From: Streptomyces sp. NRRL F-6131
GTDB taxonomy: Bacteria > Actinomycetota > Actinomycetes > Streptomycetales > Streptomycetaceae
NCBI GenBank assembly: GCA_000719695.1
Contig: JOHN01000077.1
Location: 20,490-84,489 of the forward strand
Length of the DNA: 64,000 nt
Direction of reading: 5' to 3'
Of this stretch, positions 18,446 to 27,500 are shown in pieces. Under the pieces are notes generated by a model. It saw only the letters and a list, made by a program, of their open reading frames with translations, was not told the origin of the DNA and did not search any database. Position 1 is the first letter of the stretch; the number at the start of each line of letters is the position of its first letter. Made by a program: the position numbers and the translations under genes.

Positions 18446-18475
18446 AGTAAAGTTCCTTTATTGATATCCCGTCAA
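18446..18475 (-). promoter_or_regulatory. Promoter element shared with the intact ROK kinase-GH2 operon
   Basis: On the minus strand TTGACG, an 18-base spacer and TTTACT form a promoter whose spacer contains AATAAAGGAA. The same spacer sequence lies in the promoter at 31933-31961 in front of the intact ROK kinase-GH2 operon. Here it drives only the GH2 remnant, about 55 bases downstream. Confidence 0.6.
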
Positions 18476-18982
18476 GAGGGTTCGCGTGGCGATCGGGAGA
18501 GCGGGAATCGGCGCGGCGACTGACTTTGGCGGCGGTTGCGAGGTGGAGGGCCTGGCCCTGCACGGCGAAGCCATCATCGCCGGGCTGCGGCGACTGCGGC
18601 GGCTGAAGCAGCGATCCGGGGTGCCCCACCCGAGCGTGGCACGCGTAACGGCTCCGGGCTCGGCGTGCCCGGAGCGTCGTTACGGCTCGGGTGGAGCGGT
18701 CCGGCGGGGACGCCCGGGCGGTCTTCCGGTGCTGTGCCGACCTCGCCTGCTTTCGGCGGCGTCTGCCCCATGTTCCTGCCGTAAAGGCGAACATAGGGAC
18801 GACTTATACCGACTGTCAAGCAAAAGTGCGACAAGAATCGTCTTATGCAAGGAGTCTTGACCGTCGGCTGAGCGCGTGCGACGGTGACGGCGTTTCAGAG
18901 CCCGGCGGTGGCACGCCGGCGGAACGGATGATCAGCCTCTCGACGCGGTCGGCGTACGCGTCGCCAGTCGAAGGGCAATTCC
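18476..18982. other. Gene-free region upstream of the PQQ-dehydrogenase-like gene
   Basis: No supported gene in about 500 bases. An imperfect hairpin around 18647-18683 (CTCCGGGC with GCCCGGAG at its core) looks terminator-like. The last 170 bases contain AT-richer sequence (ACTTATACCGACTGTCAAGC, and CGTCTTATGCAAGG) that probably holds the promoter for the gene starting at 18983, but I cannot fix the boxes. A plus-strand frame from 18486 has no recognisable features. Confidence 0.4.
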
Positions 18983-21763
18983 TTGTTCCGAGCCAAACGC
19001 CCCTGGCGTGGGGGGACGGCGCTCCTGCTGTTCGCCGCGTCCATCGCCACGGTTGCCGGGCTTTCGGCCCCGGCCCACGCACACGAGATCCCGCTCGGAG
19101 ACTACTCCGAGGTCACGCTGGCGAAGGGGGGGCAGAATCTGGGCGAACCCATCGCCATGGAGGTGCTGCCCGACCGGTCGGTGCTGCACACCGCGCGTGA
19201 CGGAAGACTGCGGCGCACCGACAAGGACGGCAACACGACCGTCATCGGCACGCTCCCCGTCTACACGCACGACGAGGAGGGCCTCCAGGGCGTCGCCATG
19301 GACCCCGGTTTCGCCTCGAACCGGCGGATCTACCTCTACTACGCGCCGGCCTCGGAGAGCGTCAACCGCCTGTCCAGGTTCACGCTGAAGGCCGACTACA
19401 CCCTCGACCCGGCCAGCGAGGTGAAGATCCTCGACGTCGCCTCTACCCGGGAGATCTGCTGCCACGTCGGCGGCGACATCGACTTCGACGCGGCGGGCAA
19501 CCTGTACCTGTCCACCGGCGACGACACCAACCCGTTCGCCAGCGGTTACGCGCCGCTCGACACGCGGCCCGGCCGCGAGGCGTACGACGCCCAGCGCAGC
19601 TCGGCGAACACCAACGACCTGCGGGGCAAGGTCCTGCGGATCAAGGTCGACGACGACGGCAGCTACGCGATCCCGGACGGCAACCTGTTTCCGGTGGGCA
19701 CGGCCAGGACCCGGCCGGAGATCTACGCGATGGGCTTCCGCAACCCGTACCGGATGAAGGTCGACAAGGTGACCGGTGCGGTCTACCTGGGTGACTACGG
19801 CCCGGACGCGGGCGCCACCGATCCCGCACGCGGCCCGGGCGGCCAGGTCGAGTTCAACCGGATCACCGAGCCCGGCAACTACGGCTGGCCGTACTGCACG
19901 GGTGCCAACACCGCCGCCGAGACCTACAACAGGTACGACTTCGCGACGAACACCGCCGGAGCGAAGTACGACTGCGCAGGCGGGCCCACCAACGACTCCC
20001 CGAACAACACCGGGCTGACCAAGCTGCCGCCGGCCAAGCCGGCGTGGATCCGCTACGGCGGCGACGCGGGCAGCCCCCCGGAGTTCGGCAGCGGCGGGGA
20101 GGCGCCGATGGCGGGGCCGGTCTACCACTACGACGCCGCCAACCCCTCCACCACCAAGTTCCCGCAGTCGCTCGACGGGCACTTCTTCGCCGGTGAGTTC
20201 TCCCGCGGCTGGATCAAGGCGGTCCACGTGACGTCCACCGGCGGGGTCGGCGAGATCAGCACCTTCAAGGACAGTCCCACGGACAACGTCAACCAGGTCA
20301 TGGACCTGGAGTTCGGCCCGGACGGCTCGCTGTACGTCCTGGACTACGGGACCGGCGGGAACTTCGAGCTCAACGAGAACTCCCGACTCCTGCGCTACGA
20401 CCACGTCGGAGCGGGCGGAAACCACGCCCCGCTGGCCGAGGCCTCGGCGGACCGCACCTTCGGGCACGCGCCGCTGACGGTGAGGTTCTCCGCCGCGGGC
20501 TCGACCGACCCGGACGGCGACCCGATCAGCTACGCATGGATGTTCGGCGACGGAACGACCTCGACCGAGCCCAACCCGTCGCACACCTATGCCGCGGACG
20601 GAACCTACACGGCGACCCTGGCGGTCACCGACTCGAAGGGCGCCGTCAGTGCCGCCCATGTGGTCATCGGGGTGGGCAACACCCCGCCGGTGGTCACCGT
20701 CGGCTCCCCGCAGGACGGGCAGCTGGTGTCGTGGGGCGACGTCCTCCCGTTCTCGTTCACCGCGACCGACGCCGAGGACGGCGCCGCGCCCGACTGCGCC
20801 CGCGCGACGATGAACATGGCGGTGCGGCACGACACCCCGCCGACCACCCACACCCACCAGCTGGGGTCGAAGAGCGGCTGCTCGGGCTGGATCGAGGTGA
20901 AGGACTCCAATGAAGGCGACGGCGCCAGGCTCTTCCCGGTCTTCGACGCCCAGTACACCGACAGCGAGGGCCTGCCGGGTGGCAAGCGCGTCACCACGCA
21001 GCTCCGCAAGCGGCAGGCCGAGCACTTCGACGGCTCCTCGGGCGTCAACACCTTCGCCAAGACGGCGGCCGAGGGCGGCATGACCGTTGGTGACATCGAC
21101 AACGGCGACTGGATCTCCTTCGCCCCCTACCGCCTGGACAAGGTGAAGTCGTTCACCGCCCGGGTCTCCTCCGGCGGCGTGGGCGGCGCCCTGCAGATCC
21201 GCTCCGGTTCACCGACCGGGCCGGTCCTGGGCTCGGCCACCGTCCCGGTCACAGGGGGCTGGGAGGCCTTCACCACGGTGACGGGCACCGTCTCCGGAGC
21301 CCCGGCGGCGGCCACCACGCTGTACCTGACCTTCGCCGGCGGCCCCGGCAAGCTCTTCGACGTGGACTCCTTCACCTTCGCCACCGCCGGGCCGGTGGAG
21401 GGGCTCGCATCGCTCTGCCTGGGTGTCCAGGGCGGGGCGACGGCGGACGGCACGCAGGTCGGCAACAGCACCTGCGACGGTTCCGCGGCGCAGACCTGGA
21501 AGCGGGACGGACAGGCCCTGAAGGCGTTCGACAAGTGCCTGGACGTCAGCGGGGGCGCGACCTCCGACGGTGCCAAGGTCCAGCTGTGGGCGTGCAACCT
21601 GACCGGCGCCCAGCAGTGGATCCCGCGCGACGACGGCTCACTCCTCAACCCCCAGTCCGGCAAGTGCCTCGACGTCCAGCGGGGCAGCGCGGCGCCCGGC
21701 ACGAAGGTGCAGTTGTACGGGTGCAACGGAACCCCGGCCCAGCGATGGAAGGTGCTCGTATGA
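18983..21763 (+). CDS. Secreted PQQ-type sugar dehydrogenase-like propeller with PKD, CBM6 and ricin-type lectin modules
   Basis: 926 residues from a TTG start with GAAGGG upstream. A Sec signal peptide (MFRAKRPWRGGTALLLFAAS, cut near APAHA) is followed at about 45-475 by a glucose/sorbosone dehydrogenase-type beta-propeller. Its motifs are DEEGLQGVAMDPGFASN, CCHVGGDIDFDAAGNLYLS and YAMGFRNPYRMK. Next come a PKD domain (about 477-560; DPDGDPISYAWMFGDG), a linker domain (560-680), a CBM6 (685-800; GDIDNGDWISF) and a ricin-type lectin (805-926). Family members oxidise aldoses with PQQ, but many Streptomyces homologues are untested and may be only sugar-binding. The stop overlaps the next start (ATGA), so it is made together with the ThuA/DUF1080 protein, which has the same tail. 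I infer an extracellular glycan-oxidising pair. Confidence 0.88.
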   Translation: MFRAKRPWRGGTALLLFAASIATVAGLSAPAHAHEIPLGDYSEVTLAKGGQNLGEPIAMEVLPDRSVLHTARDGRLRRTDKDGNTTVIGTLPVYTHDEEGLQGVAMDPGFASNRRIYLYYAPASESVNRLSRFTLKADYTLDPASEVKILDVASTREICCHVGGDIDFDAAGNLYLSTGDDTNPFASGYAPLDTRPGREAYDAQRSSANTNDLRGKVLRIKVDDDGSYAIPDGNLFPVGTARTRPEIYAMGFRNPYRMKVDKVTGAVYLGDYGPDAGATDPARGPGGQVEFNRITEPGNYGWPYCTGANTAAETYNRYDFATNTAGAKYDCAGGPTNDSPNNTGLTKLPPAKPAWIRYGGDAGSPPEFGSGGEAPMAGPVYHYDAANPSTTKFPQSLDGHFFAGEFSRGWIKAVHVTSTGGVGEISTFKDSPTDNVNQVMDLEFGPDGSLYVLDYGTGGNFELNENSRLLRYDHVGAGGNHAPLAEASADRTFGHAPLTVRFSAAGSTDPDGDPISYAWMFGDGTTSTEPNPSHTYAADGTYTATLAVTDSKGAVSAAHVVIGVGNTPPVVTVGSPQDGQLVSWGDVLPFSFTATDAEDGAAPDCARATMNMAVRHDTPPTTHTHQLGSKSGCSGWIEVKDSNEGDGARLFPVFDAQYTDSEGLPGGKRVTTQLRKRQAEHFDGSSGVNTFAKTAAEGGMTVGDIDNGDWISFAPYRLDKVKSFTARVSSGGVGGALQIRSGSPTGPVLGSATVPVTGGWEAFTTVTGTVSGAPAAATTLYLTFAGGPGKLFDVDSFTFATAGPVEGLASLCLGVQGGATADGTQVGNSTCDGSAAQTWKRDGQALKAFDKCLDVSGGATSDGAKVQLWACNLTGAQQWIPRDDGSLLNPQSGKCLDVQRGSAAPGTKVQLYGCNGTPAQRWKVLV

Positions 21764-23840
21764 ACACGATCAGGCGCTCGTTGCGTCCGGTGCTCGGCCT
21801 CTCGGCGGCCCTGCTGACCGTGGCCGGCCTCGCCCCGGTACCGGCCGCGTCGGCCGCGGCCGATCCGGCCTACAAGGTCCTCGTCTTCACCAGGACCAAG
21901 GGATTCGTGCACGCCTCGATCCCGACTGCCATCCAGACGATCAAGGACCTGGGTGCCGCCCACGGATTCACCGTGGACGCCACCGATGACGAGAAGGCCT
22001 TCACCGCCGCCAACCTCGCCCGCTACCAGGCCGTCGTCTGGGCGAACACGACCGGCGACGTGCTCGACGACACCCAGCAGGCCGCGTTCGAGAGCTACAT
22101 CCGCAGCGGCGGCGGCTACGTGGGCATCCACTCCGCCGCCGACACCGAGTACGACTGGCCGTTCTACGGGCAGCTCATGGGCGCGTACTTCAACCTCCAC
22201 CCGGCGATCCAGCAGGCCCGGGTGAACGTCGAGGACCGGGCGAGTGCGAGCACCGCGCACCTGCCCGCCACCTGGAACCGCACCGACGAGTGGTACAACT
22301 ACCAGTCCAACCCCCGGGCCACCGCGCACGTGCTGGCCTCGCTGGACGAGACCAGCTACTCGCCCGGCGAGGGTGCGATGGGCGATCACCCGATCACCTG
22401 GTGCAAGACCCTCGAAGGGGGCCGGTCCTGGTTCACCGGACTGGGCCACTCCAAGGAGCAGTACGCGGACCCCGACTTCCGGCAGATGCTGCTGGGCGGC
22501 ATCCGTTACGCGGCCGGCCGGTCCAAGGCGGACTGCCGCCCCGAAACAGGCTACGTCCCGCTCTACAACGGGTCCACCGCCGGCTGGAGGCAGGCCGGGC
22601 CGGGCGGGTTCACCAACGCCGACGCGACCCTGTCCTCGTACGGCGGCACCGGACTGCTCTGGTACGACGCCAAGGAGTACTCCTCGTACTCGCTCAAACT
22701 CGACTGGAAGATGACCGGGGACGCCAACTCCGGTGTCTTCATCGGCTTCCCGCCGTCCGACGACTGGAACTCGGCCGTCAACAACGGCTACGAGGTCCAG
22801 ATCGACGCGACCGACAGCCCGGACAAGACCACCGGCGCCGTCTACGGGTTCCAGGCCGCCGACCTGGCCGCCCGCGACGCCGCGCTCAACCCGCCGGGGG
22901 AGTGGAACACCTACGAACTGCTCGTCCAGGGCGAGCGGCTGCAGGTGTACCTCAACGGCGTCCTGATCAACGACTTCACCAACACCGACCCCGCCCGGTC
23001 GCTGGCCGGCCACATCGGCCTCCAGAACCACGGGACCGGTGAGGAGGTGGCGTTCCGCAACATCCGGATCAAGGACCTGGGCTCGCCCCCGGCGACCGTC
23101 CAGGCCGAGTCGTACTCGGCGGCCGCCGGAGTGAGCCCGTACCCCAAGGCGGGGGCCAACGGCGGGCAGACGCTGGGGCACATCGACCCGGGTGACTGGG
23201 CCCGCTACGACGGGCTCGCGCTGAACGGCGCGACCGGCTTCCGGGCCCGGGTCGTCTCGGGTGGTCCGGGCGGGACCATCCAGGTGCGCACGGGTTCGCC
23301 GACCGGTCCGCTGCTGGGATCGGTCGCCGTGCCCAACACCGGCGGCTGGTCGACCTTCCAGGACGTGTCCACCACGCTGTCGAACGTCCCGGCGGGCACC
23401 GCGGACGTCTACCTGACGTTCTCGGGAAGCGGCGGCGGCCTGTTCGACGTGGACGACTTCACCTTCACCCGGCCCGCTGCCGCCCGCGTCGTAGGACTGG
23501 CCGGACTCTGCCTGGACCTCCAGGGCGGGGCGACGGCGAACGGCACCCAGGCGCAGGTGAGCACCTGCAACGGTTCTCCGGCGCAGACCTGGACGCGTGA
23601 CGGGCAGGCCCTGAAGGCGTTCGACAAGTGTCTGGACGTCAGTGGGGGTGCGACCTCCGACGGCGCCAAGGTCCAGCTGTGGGACTGCAACGCGAGCGGC
23701 GTCCAGCAGTGGTCCCTTCGGGACGACGGATCGCTCCTCAACCCGCAGTCCGGCAGGTGCCTGGACGTCCAGTGGGCCAGTACGGTGCCCGGCACGAAGG
23801 TGCAGTTGTACGGGTGCAACGGATCTCCCGCCCAGCGGTG
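21484..23840 (+). repeat. Near-identical lectin-coding repeats in the two neighbouring genes (outer span)
   Basis: The ricin-lectin segments at about 21484-21750 and 23581-23840 are almost the same at DNA level, including many silent positions; both contain AAGGCGTTCGACAAGTG and CTGGACGTCAG. The coordinates give the span from the first copy to the end of the second. Recent duplication or gene conversion about 2.1 kb apart is likely. Recombination between them would fuse the two proteins. Confidence 0.75.
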
Positions 23841-23856
23841 GAGCCTGAGTTCCTGA
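21760..23856 (+). CDS. Secreted ThuA + DUF1080 protein with CBM6 and ricin-type lectin modules
   Basis: 698 residues, starting at the ATG that overlaps the upstream stop; GGAAGG precedes it. After a signal peptide (ending near PAASAAA) comes a ThuA-like glutamine-amidotransferase-fold domain (about 33-250; VLVFTRTKGFVHASIPTAIQ, GGGYVGIHSAADTEYDWPFY). A DUF1080/3-keto-disaccharide hydrolase-type jelly roll follows (275-460; YVPLYNGSTAGWRQAG, SGVFIGFP, NGYEVQIDATD), then CBM6 (465-585) and ricin-type lectin (590-698). DUF1080 proteins have been linked to cleavage of 3-keto-glycosides, and ThuA to keto-sugar metabolism. Pairing with a dehydrogenase-like propeller suggests oxidation followed by cleavage of surface glycans. 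This is inference; no catalytic residues could be confirmed by eye. Confidence 0.88.
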   Translation: MNTIRRSLRPVLGLSAALLTVAGLAPVPAASAAADPAYKVLVFTRTKGFVHASIPTAIQTIKDLGAAHGFTVDATDDEKAFTAANLARYQAVVWANTTGDVLDDTQQAAFESYIRSGGGYVGIHSAADTEYDWPFYGQLMGAYFNLHPAIQQARVNVEDRASASTAHLPATWNRTDEWYNYQSNPRATAHVLASLDETSYSPGEGAMGDHPITWCKTLEGGRSWFTGLGHSKEQYADPDFRQMLLGGIRYAAGRSKADCRPETGYVPLYNGSTAGWRQAGPGGFTNADATLSSYGGTGLLWYDAKEYSSYSLKLDWKMTGDANSGVFIGFPPSDDWNSAVNNGYEVQIDATDSPDKTTGAVYGFQAADLAARDAALNPPGEWNTYELLVQGERLQVYLNGVLINDFTNTDPARSLAGHIGLQNHGTGEEVAFRNIRIKDLGSPPATVQAESYSAAAGVSPYPKAGANGGQTLGHIDPGDWARYDGLALNGATGFRARVVSGGPGGTIQVRTGSPTGPLLGSVAVPNTGGWSTFQDVSTTLSNVPAGTADVYLTFSGSGGGLFDVDDFTFTRPAAARVVGLAGLCLDLQGGATANGTQAQVSTCNGSPAQTWTRDGQALKAFDKCLDVSGGATSDGAKVQLWDCNASGVQQWSLRDDGSLLNPQSGRCLDVQWASTVPGTKVQLYGCNGSPAQRWSLSS

Positions 23857-23866
23857 CCCGTCCGGT

Positions 23867-23906
23867 CCGGTGAATGCGCGGCGCTCGCCCGTCGCGCATT
23901 CACCGG
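23867..23906. terminator. Terminator after the PQQ-ThuA operon
   Basis: CCGGTGAATGCGCG and its exact complement form a 14-base stem with a 12-base loop, starting 10 bases after the ThuA/DUF1080 stop. Confidence 0.8.
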
Positions 23907-23948
23907 CCGCGCGAGTTCCCCGGCAGCCCCTTGGCCGCCACCCCAAGT

Positions 23949-23967
23949 TTTCAGTCGCTGACTGAAA
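23949..23967. promoter_or_regulatory. Perfect palindrome TTTCAGTC-GCT-GACTGAAA (ROK operator candidate)
   Basis: Eight-base perfect arms around a 3-base centre, about 60 bases before the start of the ROK remnant at 24027, in AT-richer sequence with a possible -10 just after it. ROK repressors typically use TTTC/GAAA-ended palindromes. The site has outlived its regulator gene. Confidence 0.55.
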
Positions 23968-24026
23968 TTAGTGCTAGCGTGAGTGAGAATCATGCTGGAG
24001 CGCTGTCGGAGACGGGTGGATCAGGG

Positions 24027-24426
24027 GTGAAACCTGCCGGCGGCGACCGATCGCTGCTGCAGAAGATCAACACCGTTGCGGTGCTGCGCGCTGCACGCCA
24101 CCGACCAGCTGACACTGCGCGATCCGGCCGGTGCGGCCGGCGTCTACCGCAACACCGCCGAGGACGCCGCAGTCGCCCTGGTCGGCGCCGGACTGGTCGA
24201 ATTCCGGACCGAGACCCGCACCGTCCACGACACCTCGGGCGACGGCTCGTCCGCGGCCGAAGGGCACGCGGGCGGCGACGAAGCGCTGATCAACGCCTAC
24301 CTCGACGCCCTGCACGATGGACGTCCCGAGCTCATCGTCTCCGGCATCGACGCCAGCCTGGCGAGCCACCGCGTGGTCTTCGCCGCCGAACGGGCCCGCC
24401 ACACCGGCACCGTGGTCCACCTCTGA
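24027..24426 (+). pseudogene. Fusion remnant: ROK regulator N-terminus joined to a Gfo/Idh C-terminus
   Basis: From GTG at 24027 the frame reads a ROK N-terminus (GGDRSLLQKINTVAVLRA). It then shifts at about 24085-24091, where a CG pair seems lost, into LHATDQLTL...RNTAEDAAVALVGAGLVE, the winged helix of ROK proteins. After GLVEF the same frame switches abruptly to ETRTVHDTSGDGSSAAEGHA and on to IVSGIDASLASHRVVFAAER and the stop at 24426. This is about 90 percent identical to the last 75 residues of the Gfo/Idh remnant at 1342. Two genes, a ROK regulator and a Gfo/Idh dehydrogenase, have been collapsed by a deletion. It shows that a ROK-Gfo/Idh unit existed here as well as at the left edge. 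Confidence 0.8.
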
Positions 24427-24511
24427 ACCATCCGGCACGGATCTCAGCAGTGCGCCGTGGTGCCGGGTTCACTGACCCTCCCGGTCGGCCGGGCGGCGCG
24501 CGGGTACGTGC

Positions 24512-24553
24512 CCAGGAGCCGGGCGGGTGGTCTGTCGCCCGGCCGGCTCCTGG
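24512..24553. terminator. Hairpin terminator downstream of the beta-helix gene
   Basis: CCAGGAGCCGG pairs with CCGGCTCCTGG, with further pairing of CGGG and CCCG inside, between two convergent reading frames. It lies 38 bases after the stop of the minus-strand gene. Confidence 0.7.
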
Positions 24554-24590
24554 GGGTTCGGTTCGATGACGGCTGGTGCCTGCGGGACCG

Positions 24591-27500
24591 TCAGCGGATG
24601 GTGAAGCGGTCGACCACGAGGTACTGGCCGGACTTCTTCACCAGCCGCAGGGTGTGGTAGCCGTCGTCCGGCAGGTCGGCGGTGAACACCGACTGCTGCG
24701 CCGAGCGGCTGGGCGCGTAGGTATCGATGGTCTTCCAGAAGCGGCCGTCGAGGTAGACGTCCACCTGGCCCTGGTCGCTGTTGGTCTCGCTGCGCACGTC
24801 GATGCGGGAGCCGACGAAGGGGACGATGACCGAGGCGCCGTTCTCGGTGGTCGCCCGGACGTCGTCGTTGAAGTCGCCGTGACCGCGGTTGGCGTACGAG
24901 GCCCAGGAGCCGCTGTAGCCGATCGCCGGGTCGTCCTCGTCGATGGAGCGCTCCAGGCGGAACCCGTCCAACGTGGCGACCACGCCACCCGCCTTGGTCA
25001 GCTTCACGGTGTGCCGGCCGTAGGGGAGGCCGGACACCTCGTAGACGACCGCCTGCGCGACCCGGGTGGGAGCGTTGGTGTCCACCGTGCCGGCCGCCGC
25101 GCCGTCCAGGGTGACCGACAGCTTCCCCTGGTCGCTGTTGCGTTCGCCCAGCACCTGGATGCCGGTTCCGGTGAAGGTGACGCTCGCCGAGTCGCCGTCG
25201 GTGTACGTGTAGTGGACGTCGGCGTTGAGGTCGCCGTTCAGCCGGGTGCGGGAGATGGCCCAGTTGCCGGTGTAGCTGATCGTGGCCGGTGCCAGCAGCG
25301 GTCCGAATTCACTGTCGTTGACCAGCAGCTTCTCGGGCAGGACCACGTTGCGGTACGGTGCGCGGACGCCCGCGGCGGCGACGATGTCCTTGGCCCGCTG
25401 GGGCCAGGCGCCGTCCGTGACCAGCGTGTTGTCGGTCATGGGTACGTTGGTGCCGTTGTTCTGGTACCTGTTGTCGTCGATGAAGTTGTCGTGGATCGTG
25501 ATGTCGTGGATCGACCCCGTCCACTCGTCGTTCCAGTGCTGGCCGATCTGGCTCACGACGTTGTCATGGGTGTCCCACCACGAGCTGCCCTCGTCGTGGT
25601 AGATCGACTTGGCGTAGGGCTCCTCCTCGGCGCCTCCCTTGCTGAACACGTTGTCGGACAGCACGGACCGGGTGCTGCCGTTGCCCTGGCCGCCGAGGGT
25701 GTACACCGGGCCGCCGTCGGACAGTACCTTCATCACGTCGTGCACGTAGTTGCCGACGATCCGGTTGCTCTGCGCGTAGTTGGTGCCGTGGCGACCGTTC
25801 CGGTCGTTGTAGGGCGAGTCCCAGCCCCAGCCCCAGCCCAGCGAGATGCCGGTGTACGGGGTGCGGGTGATCTCGTTGTGCTCCACGCTCGCGTTCCGTG
25901 TGTACCCTACGGAGACTCCGGCCACGTCCTCGAACTCGCGGCCGATGTCGCTGATGTAGTTGTCCGACACCGTGATCCGGGCCGCCTGCCGGCCCGGGTC
26001 GGCCAGCCAGTGGTCGTCGAACTCACCGACCGACACGCCCGCGCCGGAGATGTCGGTGATCCGGTTGCCGACCAGCTGCGAGTCCTGCGTACCGTTGCCG
26101 AACTCCACCGCCGTACCGCCGATCCGGCCGAACTCGGACCGCGAGATCTCGATCCGCTGACCACGCGTCACCCGGACCGCACCCGGAATCTTGGCGATCC
26201 GCTGCGGCGTACCCACCCAGACGACACCGGCCTGGTTGTCCGCGTAGCCGTCCGGTCCGGACGGCTGGAGCCAGGTGGCGTAGCCGAAGGCGAGACCGCG
26301 CAGCGCGATGTCGTGCACCGGCTCGATCACCTCCGGCACCACCGAGAACCCGTCGATCACCATGTACTGGCCCGACTTCTTCACCAGCCGCACCGTGTGC
26401 GGCCCCTTGGCCAGGCCGGTGCGGCTGTAGACCACCTGCTGCGCCAGCCTGGGCGCCGAGCCCTGGGCGCTGACCGTGCGGTCGAAGGTGCCGTCCACGT
26501 ACACGTCGATGTCGCCGAGGTCGGTGTACCGCTCGCCCAGCACGTCGACTCCCGTGCCGGTGAAGGAGAACTCCACCGCGTCGCCGTTGGTGGTGGTGTA
26601 GTGCACGTCGTCGCCGACGTCGCCGAAGTCCCGCTTGGCGATGACGTTCCAGGACCCGGTGTAGGTGGCACGGGCGTCGTTGTCGTTGACGATGTCGAGG
26701 TGGCCGGGCGTGCCGGTCATCTCGACCAGGCTCTCCGCCACCGCCAGTTCGGTGTCCGCGGACGCCAGGTCCTCGCCCGGGCGCGGCAGGTAGTAGACGT
26801 AGCCGGCCGAGCGATCGAGATACCACTCACCCGGCTGATCGAGCAGCGGCAACGCGTTCTCCAGCCACGACACCCGCTTCATGTCGACGAACCCGGAACC
26901 GTTGTAAGGGAAGTAGTGGTTGGGGTTGTTGGGAGTGCCGCCGTTGGCCCAGCACGGGTTGACCGCGTTGAGCTGCGAGCCCGTGCTGCTGGGGGTGATC
27001 GAGGCGATCGGGCACCGCAGGTGCTTCCAGCCGTGACGGGTGATGATCTCCATGTCCGTCGGATTCGCCCAGGACGCGTAGGCCGGGTCGGTCGAGGTGA
27101 AGCCGCTGGCCGGCACCTTCGTGAACCCGGGGGGATTCAGCTCGGACCGCGCCCGCACCGCGCGCACGCCGTCCACGTAGAACTGGCGCGACTGCGTACC
27201 CGCCGGAACCGGGGCGCGGTAGAGATTGCGCCCGGCGTCCACCTGCTGCCAGCCCGTCACGGCGCGTCCTCCGCTGAGGAGCGGCTTCGCACCCGGGGCG
27301 GCCTGGTAGACGACCTTGAACCCGTTGCGGCCGGAGTCCTGCGCGGTCAGCTCCAGCGGGGCGCTGAGTCGGTAGACGCCGTCGGCCAGGTTCACCACCA
27401 CGTCGCCGGTCATCCCGCCGACGAGCGTGCGCACCTTGTCCCTCGCGCCCGTGAGGCTGCACGGAGCGGAGGCCGTGCACGCCGAGCCGGAACCGCCGGG

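Noticed and set aside
18486..18860. Plus-strand frame starting MAIGRAGIGAATDFGGG
   Set aside because: No ribosome site, no recognisable domain, and it contains a terminator-like hairpin. The region is better explained as a control region.
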